Source: Terriglobia bacterium (GTDB taxonomy: Bacteria; Acidobacteriota; Terriglobia; UBA7540). From it: a stretch of 8,259 nt of DNA. The position numbers and the translations under genes are program-made. Under the pieces are notes generated by a model, which ran no database searches, was not told the origin of the DNA, and saw only the letters and a program-made list of their open reading frames with translations. Each line of letters begins with the position of its first letter. The stretch's first letter is position 1. Below, one piece after another: positions 1 through 6,419 of the stretch. The stretch is from assembly GCA_030049455.1 (NCBI GenBank), contig JASIKV010000480.1, positions 1-8,259 on the forward strand. The letters run 5' to 3'.

Positions 1-648
1 CACCTGTGCTTCGGTCTTTCCCGCCTTCGCGGCAATGCGCGCCAATTCTCGCTGAGGGTCCGCGGCCTTGAATTGTGAGAAATGGGTGCCGAAAGGACTG
101 AAGGCAATAACGGAAATCGCGTTGTCCTGGCAATACTTCAACAATCCGCCCTCGATGGTTCGCTCGATCAGGCTGTATCGAACCTGATTTGCTGCAATCC
201 GATGCTTCCTAAGCGCCGCCTGGGCCCTGCGAAGATCGCCGATAAAAAAATTGCTGACGCCGATAAACCGGATCTTTCCCGAATCGACAAGCTCCTCCAT
301 AGCCGACATGGTTTCCGCGATCGGAACAGCATAATTCGGCCAGTGGAGTTGGTATAAATCGATACGATCGGTCCCCAGCAGCCGCAGGCTCCGTTCACAG
401 GCGGCAATCAGGTCCGCTCGCCTGAAATTTCGAGGCGCGGCCTTGGTGGCCAGAAAAACCTGGTCGCGGCGGCCCCGAATGGCCTCGCCCACAACCCCTT
501 CGGTCCCGTAGCTCTCCGCCGTGTCGATGAAGCAAGCGCCACGGTCAATTGCGGCTTGAAGCGGTTCAATGCCTCCCGAGTAATTCCACGTCCCGAACCC
601 AATCTCGGGAATTCTCACCTGCGTGCTGCCCAGAAGTTTTGCTTCCAT
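1..648 (-). CDS. Aldo/keto reductase, C-terminus cut by window edge
   Basis: An NAD(P)H-dependent oxidoreductase of the aldo/keto reductase superfamily, expected in the cytosol; the substrate cannot be told. The 216 visible residues cover about two thirds of a typical 280-330 residue (beta/alpha)8 barrel. The four family catalytic residues are present: Asp42 and Tyr47 in DTAESYG, Lys69 in ATKAAP and His102 in QLHWP. Other family landmarks are GFGTW near residue 17, GKIRFIGVSNF near 124 and NQVRYSL near 154. The ATG at 648 gives the usual short lead before the first strand (MEAKLLGSTQVRIPEIGFGTW begins here), so it is preferred over an in-frame ATG at 678 that adds ten residues. Neither start has a convincing Shine-Dalgarno sequence. 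It follows the M48 protease gene on the same strand after 114 bp, so co-transcription is possible but not shown. The family call is secure; the subfamily is not. Confidence 0.95.
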   Translation of the reverse strand, partial: MEAKLLGSTQVRIPEIGFGTWNYSGGIEPLQAAIDRGACFIDTAESYGTEGVVGEAIRGRRDQVFLATKAAPRNFRRADLIAACERSLRLLGTDRIDLYQLHWPNYAVPIAETMSAMEELVDSGKIRFIGVSNFFIGDLRRAQAALRKHRIAANQVRYSLIERTIEGGLLKYCQDNAISVIAFSPFGTHFSQFKAADPQRELARIAAKAGKTEAQV

Positions 649-662
649 GTTCCCCAGGGTGA

Positions 663-738
663 CCCAATCGGATGGCATCGCAGACTTAAGATTCAAGGCC
701 TGCACCACCCACGACCCACTTCAATCGCCCCAATCGGA
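663..738. repeat. Pair of 10-bp direct repeats
   Basis: CCCAATCGGA occurs at 663-672 and again at 729-738 (TCCGATTGGG on the coding strand), 66 bp apart, flanking the hairpin at 680-703. Two identical 10-mers in a 114-bp gap are unlikely by chance (under about 1% by a simple estimate). They could be paired regulator sites or remnants of a small duplicated element. No function is assigned. Confidence 0.4.
680..703 (-). repeat. Imperfect 24-nt stem-loop upstream of the reductase gene
   Basis: On the minus strand GCAGGCCTTGAA is followed by TCTTAAGTCTGC. These fold as GCAG/CTGC and CTTGA/TTAAG arms with G-U wobbles, one bulge and a 3-nt ATC loop. No T-tract follows, so it is not an intrinsic terminator. 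It ends two bases before the alternative ATG at 678. It may be a decayed palindromic element or a leader structure; confidence is low because the stem is imperfect. Confidence 0.3.
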
Positions 739-762
739 CTCTGGCCGGAGGGGCGGTTCGCG

Positions 763-2928
763 CTACCGTTTTCGTGCTTGCAGGCGCCTTGCCTGCTCGG
801 ATTTCATTTCTTCCACGCTCTGCGCGACTCCGGGCGAGTAGAACGCGCGCACCAGATTGGAACTTATCCAGCGGGGCTCGGCGTTTACGGCGGGCTCAAA
901 TTGCTTCAGCGCATCGTCAGTCTTGCGGGCGCGCCACAGGGCGATTGCCAGCCCCATCTGCGCCGAGTTCCACTGCTCAAAATGTGTCTCGCCTGTTCCT
1001 GGCATCTCGCTAAAGGCGGTGGTGGCGTCGTCGAGCTGGTTGTCCTCCATTTCCACCCAGGCCAGGTCATTGCGCAGGGGGACATCGCCCGGCCTGAGCA
1101 TGACCAGTTGGTACAGCATCACATTCGCATAGGAATATTTTCCCGCGCGGTAGTACCACCACCCCAGGCGGTTCAAGAGTTCTGGTGAAATCCTGTTCCT
1201 GCCCGGCCTCCTGGAATCCGCCGCCAATTCTTTTGCCGGCCCTTCGTCGCCCGCCATCAGCGCCAGTCCCGCGTCTTCAATGCGGATTTGTCTTTCGATG
1301 GTCGAGGTTGTCTCCGGCCGTGGTCCGGTCATGAAACTCCGGAAATCCTCAACCGCCGCCTGCCCTCGCTTGGAGGCGCTCAGCGCGTCAGCGTAGTTCC
1401 AAACCAGCTCCATCATTGCGACGGAATTCCTGGGCATGGCATCCAGCGCGCCGCGATCGGCCTGCGCGGCGGCGGCAAAATCGCCCAGCGCCAGGCTGGC
1501 GCTCGCCTGGATCTTGAGGGCATCCCAGACCCGGGGGCGAAGCGTCAGCCAAAAGCCCGCAACGTCGCGCGCCTGGGCATAGTGATGAATCTCAAGTGCG
1601 TTTTGCGCCGCGGAGGCCACGTAATTCACCACCTCCTGCGCCTGCGGGGGATACAGGTTTTCAAGCGTTCGCCAGGTCGCTTCTGCCGCCTGGAAATCAC
1701 CCTTGCCCACCTGCGCTTCGGCCAAAGCCGCGAGGCCTTCAGCATTGTTGGGCTGGAAATCCAATAAGGTCCCGGCATACTTCGCCGCCTGCTCGAAGTG
1801 CCGGGCGTTCAAATCCTCCTGCGCAATCTGCAAGGCGAAAACCCCCACGTTGCCGGCATCCGGGGGAGACTGAGCCAGCAGTTTCCTGTAGTTTTCCTTG
1901 CAGGAGGGAAATTCCATCAGCGCAAATTGCGCGGAAGTAAGCGTGGCAAGCGCATCGATCTGCTCCGGGCGCAGGCTCAATGAGCGCGTGGCGGCCGCCT
2001 CCGCTTCGGCGTAATGCCCCGCCGCAAGCGCGCGCTGGGCTCGTTGCGTCTGGAAAAAGTATTCCACCTCCAGCGGCTGTTCGGCGACTTTGCTCTCCCA
2101 ATGCTCGTCGGAAATCATCTGCTTGATTTGCGCGATGCGCTCGGAAGGCAGCGGATGCGAGCGGAAATAACCATTCAGCGTGTCGATCGCCAGTTTGGAA
2201 AGCTCCTCTTGCGGACTCCGCGACCGCCGCCGGGTCATTTCAAACAGGCGGCCGAAGGTCTGGAACATGCGAATCGCGCCGAGCGGAGAATATCCCGCCT
2301 GCACCGCCAGGCGCGTGCCTTCGCGGTCGGCTTCGAGTTCCTGGTTCTTGGAATACCCCGCCTGGAAAATCACGATGGGAATGGCCACCATTTCTCCCAG
2401 CGGCACCTTGTGAAGGGCCGCCTGAGTTTGCACGCGCTCCTGGCAGTGATAGTGGTCGATGTGCTCAACCTCATGACCGAGCACGCTCGCCAATTCGTCT
2501 TCGCTGTCCATCAGCGCCATCAAACCTCCGCCAATGACCACGTGCCCGCCCGGCAGCGCGAAGGCGTTGATAAAATCCGGACTGGAAAGGTAGTGAAATC
2601 GATAGGGAAGCCTTCGATGCGCGCCCCGGGCCACGCGCGCTCCCACGCGGTTGACATACGCCCGCACCTCGCGAGTCTCAGGATCAACGTTCGCGTCGTT
2701 TTCCTGATTCAGGTAGACCTCGGCCAGCCGGTTGCCGATGTCGATTTCCTCCTCGTCGGACATGCGGTCGAAGGAAACGGGCAGGCGGGTGAGTTCATGC
2801 TCAGAATCCGCAATGAGCGAAAGGACGGCGTCGGGGCTGACGGGCGTTGGAACCCTCTGCTTCTCGCTGGTCACGAGCGCCCCGGCGAGCAAAACGAGCG
2901 TGATGGCGAATGCGCCCCAATACTTCAT
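763..2928 (-). CDS. Exported M48 zinc metalloprotease with TPR array (BepA-like architecture)
   Basis: A 721-residue protein. Residues 2-20 form a basic-then-hydrophobic N-terminus (signal peptide or anchor, no lipobox Cys), so the protein should lie in the periplasm or be membrane-tethered. The M48 domain spans about 55-285. It has NAFALPGGHVVIGGGLM at 121-137, the zinc site HEVEH at 152-156 with catalytic Glu153, the third-ligand region ELEAD at 197-201, and a SHPLPSERI segment near 257. All metal-site residues are intact. From about residue 290 to the end are roughly eleven TPR-like units, well beyond the few in E. coli BepA (about 490 residues in total), which maintains outer-membrane proteins; that role here is inference. 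The ATG at 2928 overlaps the DUF2339 stop as ATGA and has AAGG seven bases upstream. A 77-codon in-frame upstream extension is rejected because it lies inside the DUF2339 gene and would precede the signal sequence. Confidence 0.95.
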   Translation of the reverse strand: MKYWGAFAITLVLLAGALVTSEKQRVPTPVSPDAVLSLIADSEHELTRLPVSFDRMSDEEEIDIGNRLAEVYLNQENDANVDPETREVRAYVNRVGARVARGAHRRLPYRFHYLSSPDFINAFALPGGHVVIGGGLMALMDSEDELASVLGHEVEHIDHYHCQERVQTQAALHKVPLGEMVAIPIVIFQAGYSKNQELEADREGTRLAVQAGYSPLGAIRMFQTFGRLFEMTRRRSRSPQEELSKLAIDTLNGYFRSHPLPSERIAQIKQMISDEHWESKVAEQPLEVEYFFQTQRAQRALAAGHYAEAEAAATRSLSLRPEQIDALATLTSAQFALMEFPSCKENYRKLLAQSPPDAGNVGVFALQIAQEDLNARHFEQAAKYAGTLLDFQPNNAEGLAALAEAQVGKGDFQAAEATWRTLENLYPPQAQEVVNYVASAAQNALEIHHYAQARDVAGFWLTLRPRVWDALKIQASASLALGDFAAAAQADRGALDAMPRNSVAMMELVWNYADALSASKRGQAAVEDFRSFMTGPRPETTSTIERQIRIEDAGLALMAGDEGPAKELAADSRRPGRNRISPELLNRLGWWYYRAGKYSYANVMLYQLVMLRPGDVPLRNDLAWVEMEDNQLDDATTAFSEMPGTGETHFEQWNSAQMGLAIALWRARKTDDALKQFEPAVNAEPRWISSNLVRAFYSPGVAQSVEEMKSEQARRLQARKR

Positions 2929-5900
2929 AAGTACGCCTTCAGCACGTCCTTGTAACGCGTATAGAGGAATGAAACGGAGAAGATGGCCGCGCCCAGCAGC
3001 AGGATGGTCAAATCGCGCTCCAACCCCTGCAAGCGCCAGACATCCACAAATGCAATCTTGCCGATGCAGACGAGCAACAATCCCAGCGCGCTCAGCCGGT
3101 AAAGTCGCTCCTTCACGTACAGCGCAAAAAGAAACGTCGCGACGGCCTCCGCTCCCCACCCTACCGTCGCCATGCCGTGCTCGCGCAATTCCACCAGCAG
3201 CAGCCCGGCGAACAGGACGAAGGAAATATAGAAAAATACCGGCGCGGGATTGCGGCCGAGGGCGTCGATGGCCCGTCTAAGCGGCGCCACTTGGGAGGCG
3301 TCGGTTTCAGGCCTGGGCAACTTCATCCGCCGCGCCACAAGCAACGCGACAAAAACCAGCGCCACGGTTGTGCCCACGGTCATCCAGCCTCCCCACCAGA
3401 TGGAAGGCGGCGGGAAATAGCTGCGCTCGTAAAAATTGTGGAGAAGGGTTCGGAAGAAAATCGCCGCGCCCATCAGCAGCGCATGGCCCAGGAAAATCCG
3501 GCGGCGCCATCGCCAGGCAATGATCGTAAAGGCGCAAAGCAGGCCGGCCCACGCCGCGGCAATCCAGTCGGAGCTCAGCTCGAAGCGCATCGCCGCCGCC
3601 ACGGTGAGCGTCCCCAGGTAACAGTGCAGGCCTGCCACGCGCAGGCGCTTGTCCATTGAAAGAAAATCACCGCGTTCATTGTCGAGCCGCGCATAGACGT
3701 AATAAAAAAGCAGTGCCAGCGGCACGGCGGAATAGATGCGCGGGCTCAGTTGGCCCACCATCTGCTCCGCGTTGAAGTTGACAAAGAAGACGCGCAAGAA
3801 GCTCGCCAAGAAAAGAAGATAGCTTTGCAAGCGCAGGGAAAACGAGCGGCGCTGGAATCCGTGCTGGAAAATCACCAATCCCAGGAGCGCCCAGCCCAGT
3901 GCGACACTGGCTGGCCAGAGCTGGTACCACGCAAGCAACGCCAGCAGAATTGTCGATAGCCACGTGCAGGCCTCGGAAACTCGAACTCGCCGCGCCGGCT
4001 CCGGGTAACCCAACCACCGCGAGGCGAAATAGAGGAGCGCGACCGTAAGGGACAACGCACCCACGGCTCGCGCGTCGAAATGCCACACGTCGACCAGGGC
4101 AAAGTTGGCGCAGAGGGCGCGCAGGAAGGTGAGCGCGGCAAAGCCCGCCGCCAGGGCCGAGAGTTCCTCGAATTTCCAGCTCGATCCCGCCACCGCCAGA
4201 ACCAGCGCCGTGGCGGCAAAGGCCGCGGCCAGCCAGAACTCCGTGCACACCGCCCAAACGGCGGCCATCAGCAGGAGCCCGCCCAGATAGGATTGCAGGC
4301 GGTGGATGTTCTTTTCCGCTTCCGTCTTCAGCAGCTCCGGCCAGCGCCATGGAACCGCGTGGGCGTTGGCGAAGATGATGAGAGCCGCAAAGAAAAACAC
4401 CGTGGCCCGCCGCGGATCGCTGAAGTCCGCCGCCTGCGCGTCGCGAAGCTCGCCCAGGCGCGGCACGTCCACAATGAACATGTGGCCTGCCACCACCAGT
4501 TCGATGGCGATTCCGAGCCAGCGGAACAAAATCTCAGGAGTGAAGACGCCTGCAAGGAAGAGTGCCTCCGCTTCCGCCAGCCACAGGATCGATAGCGACA
4601 ACCCGGAATATTTGAACGGCCACGCCGCGCCCACCAGAATCACGCCCAACGTGCTGAGAACGATGAAGGCCATGCGGCGACGGCGCGTCACGGGCAGTTG
4701 ACCCAGCGTGAATTCAATCGCGCCAATCAGCAGGAGGAAACGGAATGCCCATTCCGGATGCACGGATTGATACTTCATGAGGGTGAGGAATAGGGCGGAA
4801 TTCAGGATTGCCGCGAGGGTGGAAATGTTTTCCTCCACCTCAGGCGTGTGCAGCGGCGCTGGTGTCCCGGCCTCCGTCCCCGCGCCGGCTGTCACCGGCC
4901 CCGGAATGCGGCGAACGATGTAGGAAACCCGGAAAATCAGCCAGTAGAAAATCAGCAACGCCGCGCTGGGCATGAACTCCGGAAACGGGTGGTGATGCTC
5001 GCCCATCGGCTGAATGATGAAGCTCAGCCAATAAAAGTGGTTCAGGTAAATGGCGGCGATGGCCAGCACTTCCAGGTCAAACCATCTGCGCTTTACCACA
5101 ATTACCACCAAGGCCGCGGCGAGGATGGCACTCGCAAAGAGGCTGGTGGGTCCCGCACGGCTGATGTTGATGGTGGAAAATGCCAGCAGGAAGGCAAGGC
5201 CGGTAATCACTCGCGAGTTATAGCGCAGCGTGTGCGCCACCATCGCTGCCGCAACGATCATGAGCAGAACGAAATCGGCGGGTTCGGATTTCAACACGCG
5301 CGCCGCGGCGACGTGATTCATCGCGTAGGTGGTGAAATAGAGCAGCGCCCATCCGCCGCCCATGCCCGCACGCGCCAGGATTCGCCAGCGCTCGCTCCGC
5401 TCGTAGAAAATTCCCGCGCCCAGGAACGCCGCGCCCACGGCGAATCCGGCCAGCACCCTTCCGGCAGGCCCCAGTTCGCCCATTTCGCGCGCCATGATCA
5501 GCGCCAAGCCGATGACGATGCCGATCACGCCCAGCTTGTTCAGCCAGTTGGTGCCGAGAACTTCTTCAATGTTCATCACGCGCTTGACGGCTTCGCGGGG
5601 TGCCGGCTTCGATGCGCCCAGCATTTCGAAGCGCGGGGTGGGAATGGAAGGGACCTGCGCCGAAACCACCGGTGCGGGAGGGCCCACAAGATCGGGTAGT
5701 TTGGCGGGCGGTGGGGCGGCCGGCGGGCCCGAAGGCTTGAGGGTTTCTGGCGCGGCCGCAGGCGGAGCCGGCGGTTGCGTTGGACCGGCAGCAGGTTGGG
5801 GCAGCTCGGTGCCCGGCGCCGGCAGTGGAGTAGTCACCAGTGGTTGGGGCGTAACGGGCGTTGAAGGTTCGCGAGCCGCCGCCGGCTTTTGGAATTCAGC

Positions 5901-6119
5901 CTTCGCCGCCTGCACTGTGCCGAGTGATTTTTCAAATTGACTGCGAAGTTGTTGAACCTGATTTTCCAGTTCGTGGATGCGCTGGATGAGCTTCTGCTGC
6001 TGCTCCTGGTTCTGTCGCGCCTGCCGCCCCGCCGCCGAGGATCGGATCAAGGCGATGAGCGGGCCGACCAGGATGTAGCCCGCGAACCCGATTGCGATGA
6101 GTATGCCAAAGACTTCCAT
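2925..6119 (-). CDS. DUF2339 family polytopic membrane protein
   Basis: A 1064-residue integral membrane protein of the uncharacterised DUF2339 family; no reaction is known and I assign none. Residues 3-25 form a first membrane helix. Residues about 33-68 are rich in Gln, Glu and Arg with heptad-like Leu/Ile (coiled coil). About 79-165 is a Pro/Ala-rich low-complexity linker. The family core starts near 183 with NIEEVLGTNWLNKLGVIG, followed by GPAGRVLAGF and GMGGGWALLYFTTYAM. After this come more than twenty hydrophobic segments to the C-terminus, which has the family-like KIAFVDVWRL and LERDLTILLLG blocks. A GEHHHPF histidine cluster lies near 373-379 in a loop. The ATG at 6119 has GGAG eight bases upstream and a promoter just beyond. 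It is the first gene of a leftward unit and overlaps the M48/TPR gene by four bases. The family call is strong; topology is estimated by eye. Confidence 0.93.
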   Translation of the reverse strand: MEVFGILIAIGFAGYILVGPLIALIRSSAAGRQARQNQEQQQKLIQRIHELENQVQQLRSQFEKSLGTVQAAKAEFQKPAAAREPSTPVTPQPLVTTPLPAPGTELPQPAAGPTQPPAPPAAAPETLKPSGPPAAPPPAKLPDLVGPPAPVVSAQVPSIPTPRFEMLGASKPAPREAVKRVMNIEEVLGTNWLNKLGVIGIVIGLALIMAREMGELGPAGRVLAGFAVGAAFLGAGIFYERSERWRILARAGMGGGWALLYFTTYAMNHVAAARVLKSEPADFVLLMIVAAAMVAHTLRYNSRVITGLAFLLAFSTINISRAGPTSLFASAILAAALVVIVVKRRWFDLEVLAIAAIYLNHFYWLSFIIQPMGEHHHPFPEFMPSAALLIFYWLIFRVSYIVRRIPGPVTAGAGTEAGTPAPLHTPEVEENISTLAAILNSALFLTLMKYQSVHPEWAFRFLLLIGAIEFTLGQLPVTRRRRMAFIVLSTLGVILVGAAWPFKYSGLSLSILWLAEAEALFLAGVFTPEILFRWLGIAIELVVAGHMFIVDVPRLGELRDAQAADFSDPRRATVFFFAALIIFANAHAVPWRWPELLKTEAEKNIHRLQSYLGGLLLMAAVWAVCTEFWLAAAFAATALVLAVAGSSWKFEELSALAAGFAALTFLRALCANFALVDVWHFDARAVGALSLTVALLYFASRWLGYPEPARRVRVSEACTWLSTILLALLAWYQLWPASVALGWALLGLVIFQHGFQRRSFSLRLQSYLLFLASFLRVFFVNFNAEQMVGQLSPRIYSAVPLALLFYYVYARLDNERGDFLSMDKRLRVAGLHCYLGTLTVAAAMRFELSSDWIAAAWAGLLCAFTIIAWRWRRRIFLGHALLMGAAIFFRTLLHNFYERSYFPPPSIWWGGWMTVGTTVALVFVALLVARRMKLPRPETDASQVAPLRRAIDALGRNPAPVFFYISFVLFAGLLLVELREHGMATVGWGAEAVATFLFALYVKERLYRLSALGLLLVCIGKIAFVDVWRLQGLERDLTILLLGAAIFSVSFLYTRYKDVLKAYL
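2936..2939 (-). promoter_or_regulatory. Shine-Dalgarno sequence of the M48 gene, inside the DUF2339 gene
   Basis: AAGG (GAAGG on the coding strand) lies seven bases before the ATG at 2928, within the last codons of the DUF2339 gene. It supports the 2928 start. With the ATGA stop-start overlap it suggests translational coupling of the two products. Confidence 0.6.
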
Positions 6120-6127
6120 GGAAATTG

Positions 6128-6131
6128 CTCC
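6128..6131 (-). promoter_or_regulatory. Shine-Dalgarno sequence of the DUF2339 gene
   Basis: GGAG on the minus strand with an 8-base spacer to the ATG at 6119. This is the best-formed ribosome binding site in the window and fixes the start. Confidence 0.75.
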
Positions 6132-6146
6132 AGGGAAATTGCGCGT

Positions 6147-6175
6147 ATCCTAACACCGAATCCCGGCGCAAACAA
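6147..6175 (-). promoter_or_regulatory. Sigma-70-type promoter for the DUF2339-M48 unit
   Basis: On the minus strand TTGTTT (6170-6175) and TAGGAT (6147-6152) are 17 bp apart, and the -10 is preceded by TGT, an extended -10 match. Transcription would start near 6140, leaving a leader of about 20 nt that contains the GGAG ribosome binding site. The -35 is only a partial match (TTG), so this is a plausible prediction rather than a certain one. Confidence 0.5.
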
Positions 6176-6203
6176 TCGCGGCCCGGAGGTAGTGCAGTTC
6201 AAT

Positions 6204-6260
6204 GTAGCGGCGGCTTTACGCCGCCATGTGGCGATCCCGCTCTGGCGGGATCGCCGCTAC
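6204..6260. repeat. 57-bp compound palindromic element (REP/BIME-like)
   Basis: Three nested pairings are exact. The outer arms are GTAGC (6204-6208) and GCTAC (6256-6260). Hairpin 1 is GGCGGC (6209-6214) and GCCGCC (6220-6225) with a TTTAC loop. Hairpin 2 is GGCGATCCCGC (6230-6240) and GCGGGATCGCC (6245-6255) with a TCTG loop. The outer stem is contiguous with both hairpins and only a 4-base ATGT linker separates them, so the single strand can form a compact three-way junction. No T-run follows on either side, so it is not a terminator. The size, GC-rich stems and intergenic position resemble repetitive extragenic palindromes, often dispersed and mobilised in trans by a TnpA-REP (Y1/HUH) transposase. 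Copy number cannot be seen here. Confidence 0.8.
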
Positions 6261-6272
6261 GAGTTCGAACTC
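6261..6272. repeat. 12-bp perfect palindrome abutting the compound element
   Basis: GAGTTCGAACTC is its own reverse complement and begins on the base after the outer arm of the 57-bp element. One or two such palindromes are expected by chance in a window this size, so only the position is notable. It could be a target-site feature or a regulator site. Its TTCGAA core recalls a tRNA T-arm, but no tRNA surrounds it. Confidence 0.35.
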
Positions 6273-6340
6273 CATCGCACTTAATCGCGTGCACATCGTC
6301 GCAAGTTTGCCCTATCGTGCCGGCGTTCGCGAGGGAGTGT

Positions 6341-6362
6341 ATGACAGTTTTGGAAGTGTCAT
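6341..6362. promoter_or_regulatory. Dyad upstream of the trmFO promoter
   Basis: ATGACA (6341-6346) and TGTCAT (6357-6362) are exact inverted arms around a 10-base centre. The site lies about 40-60 bp upstream of the predicted trmFO transcription start, where an activator or repressor could bind. Six-base arms with a free spacer occur by chance fairly often, so this is only a candidate. Confidence 0.3.
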
Positions 6363-6369
6363 GAGGCGC

Positions 6370-6385
6370 CCAGCGCCGGCACTGG
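6370..6385. promoter_or_regulatory. Candidate operator overlapping the trmFO promoter
   Basis: CCAGCGCCGGCACTGG is a 16-bp palindrome with a single mismatched pair. It ends two bases before the TG of the extended -10, occupying the -35 and spacer region. A protein bound here would block RNA polymerase. A chance match within this gap is about one in ten by rough estimate, so the idea depends on its position. Confidence 0.35.
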
Positions 6386-6387
6386 AC

Positions 6388-6396
6388 TGTTATAAT
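6388..6396 (+). promoter_or_regulatory. Extended -10 promoter of trmFO
   Basis: TGTTATAAT is a perfect extended -10 (TGn plus TATAAT). The hexamer 17 bp upstream does not resemble TTGACA, which extended -10 promoters tolerate. Transcription should start near 6402-6404, giving a leader of about 17 nt before the ATG at 6420. It probably drives both trmFO and xerC. Confidence 0.7.
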
Positions 6397-6419
6397 CTTT
6401 TTCGGCTGGGAAATCTGAA

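Larger units (their letters stand above)
649..762. other. Gap between M48 and aldo/keto reductase genes
   Basis: A 114-bp same-strand gap. I see no consensus promoter and no intrinsic terminator (no stem followed by a T-run in the leftward direction). It contains an imperfect hairpin (680-703) and a 10-bp direct repeat, both listed separately. The reductase transcript could therefore be read-through from the protease gene or start from an unrecognised promoter. Confidence 0.6.
6120..6419. other. Divergent intergenic region between the DUF2339 gene and trmFO
   Basis: A 300-bp gene-free stretch separating two divergently transcribed units. From left to right it holds the leftward ribosome binding site and promoter, the 57-bp palindromic element (6204-6260), an abutting 12-bp palindrome (6261-6272), about 68 bp with nothing recognisable, a 22-bp dyad (6341-6362), a 16-bp near-palindrome (6370-6385), and the rightward extended -10 promoter of trmFO. 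No small gene is supported. Confidence 0.8.

Noticed and set aside
556..1188. 210-codon open frame on the plus strand
   Set aside because: It spans the antisense of two real genes and the gap between them, with no domain.
2014..2955. 313-codon open frame on the plus strand
   Set aside because: It is antisense to the M48 domain, which has an intact zinc site; there is no family signature and no ribosome binding site.
2929..3159. In-frame 77-codon upstream extension of the M48 gene
   Set aside because: It lies entirely inside the DUF2339 gene in another frame, has no family similarity, and would bury the signal sequence. The ATGA overlap start with its ribosome binding site is better.
4848..5699. 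283-codon open frame on the plus strand
   Set aside because: It is antisense to the DUF2339 gene. Composition is Arg/His/Gln-rich with no recognisable domain, as expected of a shadow of GC-rich coding sequence.
6204..6260. Bidirectional intrinsic terminator
   Set aside because: There is no T-run after either stem, and both neighbouring genes point away, so no transcript end is needed here.
6204..6272. tRNA or tRNA remnant suggested by the branched fold and GTTCGAAC
   Set aside because: There is no acceptor stem, anticodon arm or D-arm of correct size, and the TTCGAAC has no matching T-stem.
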